Notes: generated by a model not told the origin, from the letters alone. Positions 25,695 to 35,460 are shown, counted from the stretch's first letter. The stretch is 64,000 bases of DNA from Fontimonas thermophila (GCF_900113085.1 NZ_FOOC01000002.1:124001-188000), one strand, 5' to 3'. A program made the numbers and translations.

Positions 25695-26408
25695 ATGGGG
25701 CGAGGTCCAAGCATCGCCGCGCGTAAGGGCGCAGAAGACGCCCGCCGCGGCAAGCTGTTTACAAAGTTCATCCGCGAAATCACCGTCGCCGCCCGCACTG
25801 GCGGTGGCGACCCGCGCAGCAACCCGCGGCTGCGTCTGGTGCTCGAAAAGGCTTTTGCGGCGAATATGCCGAAGGACACCGCGGAGCGCGCGATCAAGCG
25901 TGGAACCGGCGAGCTTGGCGCCGATCATTTCGAGGAAGTCCGCTACGAGGGCTATGGGCCGGGTGGTGTCGCGATCATGGTCGATTGCATGACCGACAAT
26001 CCGACGCGGACCGTCGCCGACGTGCGCCATGCGTTCAGCAAACACGGCGGCAACCTGGGAGCCAGTGGTGCGGTAGCGTATCTGTTTTCGCAAGTCGGGC
26101 AGATCTATCTCGAGACCCGTGGTGATCCGGCACTCGAGGAGAAGGTGCTCGAAACCGCACTCGAAGCCGGTGCCGACGACGTCCTCAACGAGGACGGCTA
26201 TACCGAGGTGCTCACCGCACCAGATGCGCTCGAGCGCGTGAAGAAAAGCCTCGAGGGGCTGGGGCTACCGCTGCTGCAAGCCGATGTCACGATGCGGCCA
26301 GCGACGACGGTGACGGTTTCCGGTGAGCAGGCCGAGATGGTCAACAAGCTGATCGACGCACTCGAGGACCTCGACGACGTGCAGAAGGTCTATTCCAATC
26401 TCGCGTGA
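25695..26408 (+). CDS. YebC/PmpR-family DNA-binding and translation factor
   Basis: This 237-residue TACO1/YebC family protein contains RRGKLFTKFIREITVAAR (about 18-35), NPRLRLVLEKAFAANMPKD, and YEGYGPGGVAIMVDCMTDN. The N-terminus is MGRGPSIAARKGAEDA instead of the textbook MAGHSKWANIKHRKAAQDA, so the usual His-Lys-Trp motif is missing. Members act as regulators and may relieve ribosome stalling at proline stretches. It overlaps ruvC by 4 bp, the standard gammaproteobacterial order. Confidence 0.92.
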   Translation: MGRGPSIAARKGAEDARRGKLFTKFIREITVAARTGGGDPRSNPRLRLVLEKAFAANMPKDTAERAIKRGTGELGADHFEEVRYEGYGPGGVAIMVDCMTDNPTRTVADVRHAFSKHGGNLGASGAVAYLFSQVGQIYLETRGDPALEEKVLETALEAGADDVLNEDGYTEVLTAPDALERVKKSLEGLGLPLLQADVTMRPATTVTVSGEQAEMVNKLIDALEDLDDVQKVYSNLA

Positions 26409-26920
26409 CCCGTATTCTCGGCATCGATCCCGGTTCCCGCTGGACGGGTTACGGTATCGTCGACGTCGGGCATGGCCAGCAGCGCCATGTCGCGAGCGGG
26501 CGCATCGCGGCCGGGGATGGCGAGATCCCGCAGCGGCTGGTCGCGATCGACACGCAGCTCAGCGCGCTCGTGCGCGAATATGCGCCTGAGGAGGTGGCTT
26601 TCGAAGAGGTCTTCGTCAGCAGAAACGTGCGCAGTGCCTTGGTGCTCGGACAGGCGCGTGGCGTAGCCCTGTGCGTCGTCGCACGCGCCAGGCTGCCGAT
26701 CGCCGAGTATGCGGCGAGCCAGGTCAAGATGGCGCTCACCGGCAGCGGCCGCGCCGAGAAGGAGCAGGTGCAGCATATGGTGCGGATATTGTTGGGGCTG
26801 AACAACCGGCTCGCGGCCGATGCGGCCGACGCACTCGCCGTGGCGCTCACGCATGCCCAGGTTCGCAGTACGCATCTGCGGGCCGGTGTGCCGTTTCCCC
26901 GTTCCTGGAGGCGTCGATGA
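26405..26920 (+). CDS. ruvC: Crossover junction endodeoxyribonuclease RuvC
   Basis: This 171-residue Holliday-junction resolvase has the RNase H fold: ILGIDPGSRWTGYGIV with catalytic Asp7, a Glu in VAFEEVFVSRN (about 66-69), and the C-terminal acidic ADAADALAVALTH. It starts at GTG inside the yebC stop overlap (GTGA) and ends in an ATGA overlap with ruvA. The length is normal. Confidence 0.97.
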   Translation: MTRILGIDPGSRWTGYGIVDVGHGQQRHVASGRIAAGDGEIPQRLVAIDTQLSALVREYAPEEVAFEEVFVSRNVRSALVLGQARGVALCVVARARLPIAEYAASQVKMALTGSGRAEKEQVQHMVRILLGLNNRLAADAADALAVALTHAQVRSTHLRAGVPFPRSWRRR

Positions 26921-27504
26921 TCGGTCGCATCGCCGGGCGTCTGCTGTTCAAGCAGCCGCCGGTTCTGATTGTCGATGTCGGCGGTGTCGGGTATGAGATC
27001 GAAGCGCCCATGTCCACGTTCTACAAATTGCCGGCGATCGGGGAGAACGTGAGCCTGCACACGCATCTGTCGGTGCGCGAGGACGCACACCTGCTCTTCG
27101 GCTTTGCGACGATCACCGAGAAAGCCTTGTTCCGCGAGCTGATCCGTATCTCCGGCGTCGGTCCCAAGCTGGCGCTGGCCGTGCTCTCGGGTGTCGGCGT
27201 TGACGAATTCTGGGCCACGGTGCGCGCGGGCGACATCGCGCGGTTGGCCAAGCTGCCGGGGATCGGGCGCAAGACGGCCGAGCGTCTCGTCGTCGAGATG
27301 CGCGATCGATCTGGAGCTGCTGCTCCCGAGCCGATGGCCGTGCCGGGCCTTGCCGCGGATTCGCCACTGGAAGAGGCACGCCATGCCCTCGCTGCGCTGG
27401 GCTACAAGCCCGCCGAGATTCAGCGGTTCACGCAAGCCGTGTATAAGGAGGGTATGAGCACCGAGCAAATCATCCAGGAGGCGCTCCGGCGTGCCGTGCG
27501 ATGA
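26917..27504 (+). CDS. ruvA: Holliday junction branch-migration protein RuvA
   Basis: This 195-residue, junction-binding tetramer begins [10 protein letters not shown] (domain I OB fold, 1-62). Domain II helix-hairpin-helix motifs follow ([16 protein letters not shown] and [15 protein letters not shown]). The RuvB-binding domain III (about 148-195) ends the protein. It overlaps ruvC and ruvB by 4 bp each, so the three are translationally coupled. Confidence 0.97.
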   Translation: MIGRIAGRLLFKQPPVLIVDVGGVGYEIEAPMSTFYKLPAIGENVSLHTHLSVREDAHLLFGFATITEKALFRELIRISGVGPKLALAVLSGVGVDEFWATVRAGDIARLAKLPGIGRKTAERLVVEMRDRSGAAAPEPMAVPGLAADSPLEEARHALAALGYKPAEIQRFTQAVYKEGMSTEQIIQEALRRAVR

Positions 27505-28535
27505 GCGAGTCCGAACGCCTGATGTCCGCCCGTGCTGGCAGCGACGAGGAGCGGATCGAGCGTGCGATCCGTCCGCAGCGCCTGGCCGATTATGTCGGCC
27601 AACCTGCCGTACGCGAGCAGATGAGCATCGCCATCGAGGCTGCGCGCCGGCGTGGAGATGCGCTCGACCATGTGCTGATTTTCGGTCCGCCGGGTTTGGG
27701 CAAGACCACGCTCGCACACATTCTCGCCAGCGAGATGGGGGTGAACCTGCGTCAGACCTCCGGGCCGGTTCTCGAGCGTCCGGGCGATCTCGCGGCGCTG
27801 CTGACCAACCTCGAGCCGCGCGATCTGCTGTTCATCGACGAAATCCACCGTCTTTCTCCGATCGTCGAGGAAGTGCTGTATCCGGCGATGGAGGACTACC
27901 AGCTCGACATCGTCATCGGCGAGGGTCCGGCCGCCCGTTCCATCCGCATCGATTTGCCGCCGTTCACGCTCGTCGGTGCGACCACGCGGGCCGGTGCACT
28001 CACCAGTCCGCTGCGCGATCGTTTTGGGCTGGTCCAGCGCCTGGAGTTTTACTCGGAGTCGGATCTGACACGCATCGTCCTGCGCAGCGCCAGCATCCTC
28101 AAGGCGCCGATCGATGAGGGCGGTGCAGCGGAGATCGCACGCCGCTCGCGCGGTACGCCGCGTATCGCCAACCGCCTGCTACGGCGTGCCCGCGATTATG
28201 CCGAGGTGCGTGGCGATGGGGTCATCACCGCTGCGATCGCCGCCGAGGCCATGCGCTTGCTCAATGTCGACAGCAATGGGTTCGATCTGATGGACCGGCG
28301 CTTGCTGATGACCTTGATCGAACGGTTCGACGGCGGTCCGGCCGGGATCGACAATCTGGCCGCCGCCATCGGTGAGGCGCGGGATACCATCGAGGACGTC
28401 ATCGAACCTTACCTGATCCAGCAAGGCTATCTGTTGCGCACCCCGCGTGGCCGCATCGCTGGCAAAGCCGCGTATGAGCACTATGGCCTGAAAATGCCAG
28501 ACCGGTTGGGCACGCCCGATCTGTTCGAATCATGA
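27501..28535 (+). CDS. ruvB: Holliday junction helicase RuvB
   Basis: This 344-residue AAA+ motor drives branch migration with RuvA. It has the opening [18 protein letters not shown] (about 24-41), Walker [13 protein letters not shown] (about 65-76), Walker [11 protein letters not shown], sensor 1 LVGATTRAG and the winged helix [18 protein letters not shown]. It overlaps ruvA and ybgC by 4 bp. Confidence 0.98.
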   Translation: MSESERLMSARAGSDEERIERAIRPQRLADYVGQPAVREQMSIAIEAARRRGDALDHVLIFGPPGLGKTTLAHILASEMGVNLRQTSGPVLERPGDLAALLTNLEPRDLLFIDEIHRLSPIVEEVLYPAMEDYQLDIVIGEGPAARSIRIDLPPFTLVGATTRAGALTSPLRDRFGLVQRLEFYSESDLTRIVLRSASILKAPIDEGGAAEIARRSRGTPRIANRLLRRARDYAEVRGDGVITAAIAAEAMRLLNVDSNGFDLMDRRLLMTLIERFDGGPAGIDNLAAAIGEARDTIEDVIEPYLIQQGYLLRTPRGRIAGKAAYEHYGLKMPDRLGTPDLFES

Positions 28536-28960
28536 GCACAGCGGTGTTCCGCCATCCGGTGCGGGTGTATTACGAGGATACGGATGCCAGCGGTGTGGTT
28601 TATCACGCCAACTATCTGCGCTGGTTCGAGCGCGCGCGGACCGAATGGCTACGCGAGCTGGGTTTACAGCAGCAGACCTTACGCGCAACGTCCGGGGTGG
28701 TGTTCACGGTCGCCGACTTGCGCATCGAGTTCCGCCGTCCCGCTCGGCTCGACGATCGGCTCGAAGTCTTGACCTGCGTGCCGATGCTTCGTCGCGCCAG
28801 CCTGACCTTCGCGCAAACCTTGGTGCGCCAGGACGAGGATGGCTATTTGACGCGTGCCGAGGTCAGGGTCGGGTGTGTCGATGTGTCGGACTTTCGCCCG
28901 AGGCCCTTGCCCGGGGCCCTCAAAAGCGCCGTCGAAGCCTGGATCCGGGCTCGCGGATAA
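28532..28960 (+). CDS. ybgC: Tol-Pal-associated acyl-CoA thioesterase YbgC
   Basis: This 142-residue hot-dog thioesterase has the active-site segment [18 protein letters not shown], with the catalytic Asp in DTDASG and the [12 protein letters not shown] helix. It hydrolyses short-chain or lipid-linked acyl-CoA and is always found ahead of tolQ in gammaproteobacteria, which suggests phospholipid-related envelope work. It overlaps ruvB by 4 bp, and 143 bp separates it from tolQ. Confidence 0.93.
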   Translation: MSTAVFRHPVRVYYEDTDASGVVYHANYLRWFERARTEWLRELGLQQQTLRATSGVVFTVADLRIEFRRPARLDDRLEVLTCVPMLRRASLTFAQTLVRQDEDGYLTRAEVRVGCVDVSDFRPRPLPGALKSAVEAWIRARG

Positions 28961-29015
28961 GAAGCGTGAGGTGGTGGAACATTCTATGTCCACGACTACA
29001 GTCTAGGCATTCGGC

Positions 29016-29024
29016 TGTGATAAT
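29016..29024 (+). promoter_or_regulatory. tolQ: Extended -10 promoter of the tol operon
   Basis: TGT directly before GATAAT makes an extended -10, 80 bp upstream of tolQ, in the only sizeable gap of this cluster. The -35 is weak. Confidence 0.4.
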
Positions 29025-29103
29025 GTTTGCCCCCTGTTTGCGGCCCCTTTGCGCCGTTCGCATCCGCAACGCCGTTGCGCTGGTCGATACAAGAACACAT
29101 CCC

Positions 29104-29784
29104 ATGAACGCTGACATGTCCCCGCTCCATTTGATCCTGCAGGCCAGTGTGCTGGCGCAGATCGTGCTGTTGCTGCTCGTGGGTGCTTCGGTGTTTTCGT
29201 GGGCGGTGATCTTCTCCAAGCGCAGGTTGCTGGCCAAGGCCGTCAAAGAGGCCGATCAGTTCGAGGATCGTTTTTGGAGCGGCGGCAATCTCGCCGACCT
29301 ATACGAACATCAACGCCGCGGCGAGAACCGCGGGCTTGCGGCGATCTTCATCGCCGGTTACGAGGAATACACCCGCCAGCAGACCGGTGGCCGTGGCGAT
29401 CACGATGATGTCATCGCCGCAGTGCAGCGTCAGATGCGGGTTGCCCAGGTGCGCGAGGTCGAGCGGCTCGAAGGTGGCCTTGCCCTGCTGGCGACGATTG
29501 GATCGACGAGCCCTTATGTCGGTTTGTTCGGTACTGTCTGGGGTATCATGAATGCGTTCATCTCGATTGGCGCGATGAAGCAGGCGTCGCTGGCCACCGT
29601 CGCCCCCGGCATTGCCGAGGCCTTGATCGCGACCGCCATGGGCTTGTTCGCGGCGATTCCCGCGGTGATCGCGTACAACTACTTCACGCGCGCGGTCGAA
29701 CGCATGGAAACGCGCTTCCATACCTTCGCCGAGGAGATGATCGGCATCATCGATCGCGGCTTGCGCCACGGCCAGAAGAGCTGA
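29104..29784 (+). CDS. tolQ: Tol-Pal system protein TolQ
   Basis: This 226-residue inner-membrane proton-channel component is homologous to ExbB and MotA. Three TM helices are visible (about 18-40, including LLLLVGASVFSWAVIF, then 135-160 and 170-195), with the conserved IGSTSPYVGLFGTVWGIM and APGIAEALIATAMGLFAAIPA. It powers TolA through the proton motive force during outer-membrane constriction. Starts at 29104 or four codons later are both possible; 29104 is used. Confidence 0.96.
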   Translation: MNADMSPLHLILQASVLAQIVLLLLVGASVFSWAVIFSKRRLLAKAVKEADQFEDRFWSGGNLADLYEHQRRGENRGLAAIFIAGYEEYTRQQTGGRGDHDDVIAAVQRQMRVAQVREVERLEGGLALLATIGSTSPYVGLFGTVWGIMNAFISIGAMKQASLATVAPGIAEALIATAMGLFAAIPAVIAYNYFTRAVERMETRFHTFAEEMIGIIDRGLRHGQKS

Positions 29785-29793
29785 GGCGGTCGC

Positions 29794-30216
29794 ATGGCCA
29801 AGCGCAAACTGTCCTCCGACATCAACGTCGTTCCCTATATCGACGTGATGTTGGTGTTGCTGATCATCTTCATGGTCACCGCACCGCTGCTCGTCCAGGG
29901 CATCGACGTCGAGTTGCCGGAGGCCGATGCCGCCTCGCTCAGCTCACAGGAGGACGAGGTCGTGCTGTCCGTGACCGCGCGGGGCGAGCTGATGCTCAAT
30001 GTCGGCGACAAGCAGGGTGTGCCACTGAGCGACGAGGAAGTCGTCGAGCGTATCGGTGCGATCATCCGTGCCAGGCCCGACAAGCTGATTCTTGTCGAGG
30101 GTGATGCGCGCGTCCCTTACCAGCACGTCGCCCATGGCATGGCCCTGCTCCAGCAGGGTGGGGCTCGCAAGATCGGCTTCGTGACCCAGCCGCGCGAGCA
30201 AACATCCAGGCGCTGA
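29794..30216 (+). CDS. tolR: Tol-Pal system protein TolR
   Basis: This 140-residue ExbD/TolR protein has a short cytoplasmic start, one TM helix (about 14-34) with the proton-carrying Asp in VVPYIDVMLVLLIIFMV, and a periplasmic domain. It works with TolQ, encoded 9 bp upstream, and shares one base with tolA (TGATG). Confidence 0.96.
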   Translation: MAKRKLSSDINVVPYIDVMLVLLIIFMVTAPLLVQGIDVELPEADAASLSSQEDEVVLSVTARGELMLNVGDKQGVPLSDEEVVERIGAIIRARPDKLILVEGDARVPYQHVAHGMALLQQGGARKIGFVTQPREQTSRR

Positions 30217-31112
30217 TGGTCGAGCGTCGTTATCTGTTTCTTGCAGCGGTTTTGCATCTGCTGCTGTTCGCGTTGCTGTTCGCCAGCGCGTTCTTCCACC
30301 GCAAACCGCCACCGCCGCAGGTGATTCAGGCGGTCATCGTCGGCGAAACCTATCAGCAGGCGCAGGCGCGCGAGCGCGAACTCGAGCGCCAGCGTCAGGA
30401 AGAAGAGGCCCGCCAGCGCGAACTCGAGCGGCAAAAGCTCGAAGAGCAGCGCAGGCAGGAGCAGCAGCGCAAGGCTGCCGAAGAGCAAATGCGCAAGCAA
30501 GCCGAGGAAGAAAAGCGCAAGCTGCAGGAAGAGCAGCGCCGCAAGCGTGAGGAGCTCGAGCTCAAGGCCGAGGCCGAGCGCCGGCGGCTCGAAGAAGAGC
30601 GCAGGAAAGCCGAAGAGGAAAAACGCCGCCAGGACGAGCTGCGGCGACAGCAGGAGGAAGCGCAGCGCCGGCTGATCGAAGAAGAACGTCAGCGCCAACT
30701 CGAAGAAGAACGCAAGGAGCTGGAGCGGATCCGGCAGCAGCGCGAAGCCGAGGAGCGCCGCCGGCGTGAAGAAATCGCACGTGCGCTGGCCGAGGAAGAG
30801 GCCGCGCGTGCAGCCGCGGAGCGCCGCGCGGCGCAGGCGCCGTGGGAGGCGGCTATCGTCGAAAAGATCCGTCGCAACTGGCAGCGTCCTCCCGGCTCGG
30901 CGGAGCGTTTCAATTGCCTCGTCCAGATCGAACAGATTCCGGGCGGTGAGGTCGTCAGCGCACGCATCGTGCGCAGTTGTGGATCGCCGGTCCTGGATCG
31001 CTCGGTCGAGAACGCGGTACTCAAAGCCAGCCCCTTGCCACCGCCGCCGCGTCCGGATCTGTTCGAGCGTTCGATCCGGGCGACGTTCTGTCCTTCACCG
31101 GATGCCTGCTGA
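30216..31112 (+). CDS. tolA: Tol-Pal system protein TolA
   Basis: The 298-residue protein has an N-terminal TM anchor (about 5-26), then a very long charged helix (about 45-215) made of Glu, Arg, Lys, Gln and Ala repeats such as RQRELERQKLEEQRRQEQ. The small C-terminal TonB_C-like domain (about 218-298, with WQRPPGSAERFNCLVQIEQI) contacts TolB, Pal and CpoB. The shape is that of a periplasm-spanning arm. The total is shorter than E. coli TolA (421) because the helix is shorter. Confidence 0.94.
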   Translation: MVERRYLFLAAVLHLLLFALLFASAFFHRKPPPPQVIQAVIVGETYQQAQARERELERQRQEEEARQRELERQKLEEQRRQEQQRKAAEEQMRKQAEEEKRKLQEEQRRKREELELKAEAERRRLEEERRKAEEEKRRQDELRRQQEEAQRRLIEEERQRQLEEERKELERIRQQREAEERRRREEIARALAEEEAARAAAERRAAQAPWEAAIVEKIRRNWQRPPGSAERFNCLVQIEQIPGGEVVSARIVRSCGSPVLDRSVENAVLKASPLPPPPRPDLFERSIRATFCPSPDAC

Positions 31113-31184
31113 AGGCGCGCGCGAACTCTCTATGCTGTCCCATTCAGCCTTCCTTCATGAATCCCGCGTAGAACTCCCAAGCTT

Positions 31185-32471
31185 ATGAAATCGATCCGAT
31201 ACTGGACGGCGCTGCTGCTCCTGGCCGCTTTTCCGGCCGCACACGCAGAACTGGAAATCACCGTCACTGGCGGCGCCGAGGCGCCGTTGCCGATCGCCAT
31301 CGTGCCTTTCTCACAGGTGCCCGATGTCCAGCTCGACATCGCGCAGGTGGTGGAGAACGACCTCGTACGCAGCGGGCGGTTCCGGGCGCTGCCGCGGCGC
31401 GACATGCTGCAAAGGCCTAATACGCCGGCACAGGTCGATGCCGCGACCTGGCGTGCGCAAGGCATCGACAACGTCGTGGTCGGGCAAGTGGCGCGCAGCG
31501 ATACGGGATATTTCGCCCGTTTCTTTCTGATCGACAGCATCAGCGGCCAGCAGATCATGGGGTATGACGTGCCGGCGCGCAGCATCGACCAGATGCGCTA
31601 TGTCGCCCACCAGATCGCCGATCTGATCTACGAGAAGCTGCTGGGTCAGCCGGGTTATTTCAACACCAAGATCGCCTATGTGTCGGCAACCGGATTGAGT
31701 CACCAGCGGACCTTCCAGCTGATTGTGGCCGATTCCGATGGCGAGAATCCGCGCGTGGTCGCCACTTCGCGCGAGCCACTGATGTCGCCGGCCTGGTCAC
31801 CGGACCGCAAGCAGCTCGCTTACGTCGGCTACGAGCGCGGGCGTTCCGCGGTGTATCTGCATACGCTGGCGACCGGCGAGGTCAAACGCCTGGTGTCCGA
31901 ACGCGGGATCAATGGCTCGCCGGTGTTTTCCCCGGATGGCCGCTATCTTGCGCTGACGCTGTCGTTCGAGAACAACCCAGATATCTACATCATCGACCTG
32001 CGCAGCGGCACGCGCCGGCGTCTGACTGACCATTACGGTATCGACACCGAGCCAGCCTGGTCGCCGGATGGCACCAAGATCGCCTTCACCTCGGATCGTG
32101 GCGGGCAGCCACAGATCTATGAAATCGGCATCGAGGGCGGTGACCCGCGCCGGCTGACTTTCCAGGGTCGCCAGAATCTGCGGCCGAGTTACTCGCCGGA
32201 CGGTCGCTCGCTCGTGCTGGTGAATCTGGAGGGAGGGCGCTATCGTATCGGCCTGCTCGACCTGGCGACCGGAGACATGCGCTTGCTCAGCGACGGCCCT
32301 CTGGATGAAAGCCCGAGTTTTGCACCGGGCGGGGCCGTGGTCATTTATGCGACCCAAGGGGCGCGCGGTGCCGAGCTTGCAACCGTCTCCGTAGACGGCA
32401 GGGTGCGCCAGAGTCTGCGCCAGGCCAGCGGAGATGTCCGCGAGCCGGCGTGGTCTCCTTTGATCCGCTGA
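31185..32471 (+). CDS. tolB: Tol-Pal system beta-propeller protein TolB
   Basis: The 428-residue periplasmic protein has a signal peptide ([13 protein letters not shown], cut near 20), an N-terminal domain (about 25-160), and a C-terminal six-bladed WD40-like propeller with repeats [37 protein letters not shown] and [19 protein letters not shown]. It binds Pal and the TolA C-terminus. It follows tolA after 72 bp and precedes pal by 39 bp. Confidence 0.97.
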   Translation: MKSIRYWTALLLLAAFPAAHAELEITVTGGAEAPLPIAIVPFSQVPDVQLDIAQVVENDLVRSGRFRALPRRDMLQRPNTPAQVDAATWRAQGIDNVVVGQVARSDTGYFARFFLIDSISGQQIMGYDVPARSIDQMRYVAHQIADLIYEKLLGQPGYFNTKIAYVSATGLSHQRTFQLIVADSDGENPRVVATSREPLMSPAWSPDRKQLAYVGYERGRSAVYLHTLATGEVKRLVSERGINGSPVFSPDGRYLALTLSFENNPDIYIIDLRSGTRRRLTDHYGIDTEPAWSPDGTKIAFTSDRGGQPQIYEIGIEGGDPRRLTFQGRQNLRPSYSPDGRSLVLVNLEGGRYRIGLLDLATGDMRLLSDGPLDESPSFAPGGAVVIYATQGARGAELATVSVDGRVRQSLRQASGDVREPAWSPLIR

Positions 32472-32510
32472 TGAGTGTTGAGCTTCAACCTAAAAATGAA
32501 GGAGCCGATA

Positions 32511-33035
32511 ATGAATGGTAAGTATTGGGTGCCTGCTGTCATTTCTGTCGCACTGATGCTCGGTGCCTGCGGGTCCACCAAGGAGCGGAATCCGGCCGGG
32601 GGCACGGTTCCCACCCAGACCAGTGAGCCTTATACCGACCGCATCGCACCTGCACCCGCGCCAGTCGATGGCAGTTATGACGCTGCTGCGGCGGCCGAGC
32701 GTGCGCTGAGCACGAACATCATTTATTTCGATTTCGATGACAGCACGATCAAGCCCGAGTATCAGGGTGTCATCGATGCGTTCGCGTCATATTTGAACGC
32801 CAATCCGACGGCGCGTGTACGTCTCGAAGGTCATGCCGACGAGCGCGGTACTCGTGAATACAACGTCGGTCTGGGTGAGCGCCGTGCCAATGCCGTGCAG
32901 TCGGCTTTGCTCGCCAAGGGTGTCAGCGCCCAGCAGATTTCGGTGATCAGTTATGGCGAAGAGCGCCCGGCCGATCCTGGCCACGACGAGGCTGCATGGG
33001 CCAAGAACCGCCGCGTGCAAATCATCCGTCAGTAA
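32511..33035 (+). CDS. pal: Peptidoglycan-associated lipoprotein Pal
   Basis: The 174-residue lipoprotein has lipobox LGAC (Cys about 22) and an OmpA-like peptidoglycan-binding domain (about 65-174) with IIYFDFDDSTIKPEY and LEGHADERGTREYN. It anchors the outer membrane to the wall and binds TolB. The ATG at 32511 has GGAG at 6 bases; the frame is open upstream, but the extra residues would spoil the signal. Confidence 0.97.
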   Translation: MNGKYWVPAVISVALMLGACGSTKERNPAGGTVPTQTSEPYTDRIAPAPAPVDGSYDAAAAAERALSTNIIYFDFDDSTIKPEYQGVIDAFASYLNANPTARVRLEGHADERGTREYNVGLGERRANAVQSALLAKGVSAQQISVISYGEERPADPGHDEAAWAKNRRVQIIRQ

Positions 33036-33059
33036 CGGTTGGATCGGGAGGCAACGGCG

Positions 33060-33923
33060 ATGCAATGGTGGCGCGTGACGGCGGTGGGCTGTGCGGGCGC
33101 AGTGCTCGCGGGTTGCGCAAGTAGTTTCGGTGGCCCGATTGCGGGTGGTTCCGACAACCTCTCGCCAACCGAGCGGCGCTTGCAGGCGGTCGAGTCGCGG
33201 GTTGCCGAACTCTCGCGCCGGCTCGATGCCGTCAATCTCACCGGCATGGATCAGGAGAACATCCGGTTGCGCGATGATCTGCGCCAGATCCGCGGTGAAA
33301 TGGAGCGGCTGCGTTTCGACTTCGATCAGGCGCAGCGGCGCAGTCGCGAGCAGTATCTGGATCTCGACCGGCGTTTGCAGCGGCTCGAAAACCCAGGTGC
33401 GGCGACGGGGGCGGTCGTCGGCGCCCGAGTCGAGCCCAGCGGCACGATCACCACCACGACGCCTGCGCCGGGGACCGCTGCTCCGCTACCGCCGGCGGCC
33501 GATGGTGGGGCGCCGCCACCCGTCACCATCTCCTCTGGATCCGGCGCCTCGCCCGAGGAGGAGGGCGCTTATCTGACGGCTTTTGATGCGCTCAAGAATG
33601 GCAAGTACGACGAGGCCATTCGTGGTTTCCGTGCCTTGCTCGAGAAATGGCCCCAGGGGCGTTACGCCGACAATGCGCTTTATTGGAGCGGCGAGGCGTA
33701 TTACGTCAAGCGCGATTACAAATCGGCGCTGTTGGCCTTTCAGGCCGTGCTACAGCGCTTCCCGAACAGCCCGAAGGCGCCGGATGCCATGCTCAAGACT
33801 GGTTTGGTGCAGCTGGATCTGAAGCAGGAAGCGGAAGGTCGGGCCACGCTCAAGCGCCTGGTCGAAACCTATCCGCAGTCCAACGCTGCCAAACTGGCCC
33901 AGCAGCGTCTGGGGGCCAATTGA
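33060..33923 (+). CDS. cpoB: Cell division coordinator CpoB (YbgF), lipoprotein-type
   Basis: The 287-residue protein has an N-terminal coiled coil (about 35-105, the trimerising part), an Ala/Pro/Thr-rich linker and three TPR repeats (about 165-285) with GKYDEAIRGFRALLEKWP and SALLAFQAVLQRFPNS. CpoB tunes TolA and PBP1B activity at division. The signal sequence ends in lipobox LAGC (Cys19) followed by Ala-Ser-Ser, so this one appears to be an outer-membrane lipoprotein, whereas E. coli CpoB is soluble. GGAGG lies 8 bases before the ATG. Confidence 0.92.
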   Translation: MQWWRVTAVGCAGAVLAGCASSFGGPIAGGSDNLSPTERRLQAVESRVAELSRRLDAVNLTGMDQENIRLRDDLRQIRGEMERLRFDFDQAQRRSREQYLDLDRRLQRLENPGAATGAVVGARVEPSGTITTTTPAPGTAAPLPPAADGGAPPPVTISSGSGASPEEEGAYLTAFDALKNGKYDEAIRGFRALLEKWPQGRYADNALYWSGEAYYVKRDYKSALLAFQAVLQRFPNSPKAPDAMLKTGLVQLDLKQEAEGRATLKRLVETYPQSNAAKLAQQRLGAN

Positions 33924-33938
33924 AAACCTGGCGCGGCA

Positions 33939-34607
33939 TTGATCACGTCTTCCGTTGCTGCGGTCGAGCCGCGCCTCAAAATCACCGAGATTTTTCGGTC
34001 GCTGCAGGGTGAGAGTTCCCTCGTCGGCTGGCCGACGGCATTCGTGCGGCTTACCGGCTGCCCGCTGCGCTGCCAATACTGCGATACCGCATATGCGTTC
34101 CACGGCGGGCAGTGGATGACCCTCGCGCAAGTGCGGGAGCGTGTCGCCAGTCTCGACGTCCGCCACGTTTGCGTTACGGGCGGCGAGCCGCTGGCCCAGA
34201 AAGCCTGTCTGGGCCTGCTCGCGATGCTCTGTGATGCCGGGTATCAGGTATCGCTCGAAACCAGCGGGGCGCTGGATATCAGCGCCGTCGATCCGCGGGT
34301 CGTGCGGGTGATGGATCTCAAGACCCCGGATTCCGGGGAATCGCAACGCAATCGCTGGGAGAATCTCGCCCATCTGAGCGCACGCGACGAAGTCAAGTTC
34401 GTCATTTGCAGCCGCGCCGATTACGAATGGGCACGTGATGTCGTTCGCACGCATGCACTGGATCGGCGCTGCACCGTGCTGTTTTCGCCGAGTGCGGGCC
34501 AACTGGAACCAGTGCAGCTCGCGGACTGGCTGCTGGCCGACCGCTTGCCCGTGCGTTTCCAGGTGCAATTGCACAAGCTGCTGTGGGGCAATACGCCCGG
34601 ACGGTGA
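33939..34607 (+). CDS. queE: 7-carboxy-7-deazaguanine synthase QueE
   Basis: This 222-residue radical SAM enzyme makes 7-carboxy-7-deazaguanine for queuosine. The iron-sulfur ligands are Cys41, Cys45 and Cys48 in CPLRCQYCDTAYAF, and the VCVTGGEPLAQ segment binds SAM. The start is a TTG at 33939 without a good RBS; no ATG or GTG lies between it and the conserved ITEIFRSLQGES, so the first few residues are uncertain. The cpoB stop is 15 bp upstream, and queC begins directly after the stop. Confidence 0.93.
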   Translation: MITSSVAAVEPRLKITEIFRSLQGESSLVGWPTAFVRLTGCPLRCQYCDTAYAFHGGQWMTLAQVRERVASLDVRHVCVTGGEPLAQKACLGLLAMLCDAGYQVSLETSGALDISAVDPRVVRVMDLKTPDSGESQRNRWENLAHLSARDEVKFVICSRADYEWARDVVRTHALDRRCTVLFSPSAGQLEPVQLADWLLADRLPVRFQVQLHKLLWGNTPGR

Positions 34608-35306
34608 ATGACCATGAGCACAACATCTGGCGACAAAGCCGTCGTGCTGCTCTCCGGCGGGCTGGATTCGGCGACGGTCCTGGCGATCGCGCGCGCGCAG
34701 GGATTCGAGGTTTTCGCGCTGAGCGTGGCGTATGGCCAGCGGCATGATGCCGAGCTTGCCGCAGCGGCGCGCATGGCTGCCGCGTTCGGTGTCCGCCGGC
34801 ACCAGCGGGTGTCGGTGAATCTCGATGCCTTTGGAGGATCGGCGCTGACCGATCATGCGATAGCCGTGCCGGAGGCTCCGAGCGCCGGAATTCCGGTAAC
34901 GTATGTTCCGGCGCGCAACACGCTGTTTTTGTCCCTGGCGCTCGGGTGGGCGGAGGTCATCGGAGCCCGCGACATTTTCATCGGTGTGAACGCAGTCGAT
35001 TACTCCGGATACCCCGACTGCCGGCCTGCTTTCATCGAGGCGTTCGAGCGACTTGCCATGGTGGCAACCAAGGCAGGTGTCGAGGGGGCACGGCTGCGTA
35101 TCCACGCGCCGCTGTTATACATGAGCAAGGCCGAGATCATTCGTGAGGGTGTGCGTCTGGGTGTGGATTACAGTCTCACCGTGTCCTGCTACCAGGCCGA
35201 TGCCGACGGGCGCGCCTGCGGCCGCTGTGACGCCTGCCGTCTCAGGCGTGAGGGGTTTAAAGCCGCAGGTCTGGCTGATCCGACGCGCTATGTGATGACA
35301 CGGTAG
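34608..35306 (+). CDS. queC: 7-cyano-7-deazaguanine synthase QueC
   Basis: This 232-residue, ATP-dependent enzyme converts CDG to preQ0 in queuosine synthesis. It has the PP-loop [14 protein letters not shown] (about 11-24), the [14 protein letters not shown] segment, [13 protein letters not shown], and a zinc site of four Cys at the end ([19 protein letters not shown]). The start is the ATG right after the queE stop; a second ATG six bases on is possible. Confidence 0.96.
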   Translation: MTMSTTSGDKAVVLLSGGLDSATVLAIARAQGFEVFALSVAYGQRHDAELAAAARMAAAFGVRRHQRVSVNLDAFGGSALTDHAIAVPEAPSAGIPVTYVPARNTLFLSLALGWAEVIGARDIFIGVNAVDYSGYPDCRPAFIEAFERLAMVATKAGVEGARLRIHAPLLYMSKAEIIREGVRLGVDYSLTVSCYQADADGRACGRCDACRLRREGFKAAGLADPTRYVMTR

Positions 35307-35353
35307 GCCATTGCCGGCGATTCCGGTATCATGCGCGCCCCTGTGCGTCTCAT

Positions 35354-35429
35354 GGGTCGTTAGCTCAGTCGGTAGAGCAGCTGGCTTTTAACCAGTTGGT
35401 CGATGGTTCGAATCCATCACGACCCACCA
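35354..35429 (+). tRNA. tRNA-Lys (anticodon TTT)
   Basis: The 76-nt gene folds as a cloverleaf: acceptor GGGTCGT/ACGACCC, D stem GCTC/GAGC, anticodon stem GCTGG/CCAGT (the last pair is G-T wobble) with loop CTTTTAA, and T arm GATGG-TTCGAAT-CCATC. CCA is encoded. Confidence 0.97.
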
Positions 35430-35460
35430 CACCGCTCGTGGTCTTGTCGCGCCGGGATGT

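Noticed and set aside
30340-30860. Repeat-like stretch in tolA
   Set aside because: The low-complexity Glu/Arg/Lys/Gln codons encode the normal TolA helix and are not a DNA repeat element.
35303-35353. tRNA-Lys promoter with TATCAT near 35327
   Set aside because: No -35 at a suitable distance, so I did not list it as a feature.
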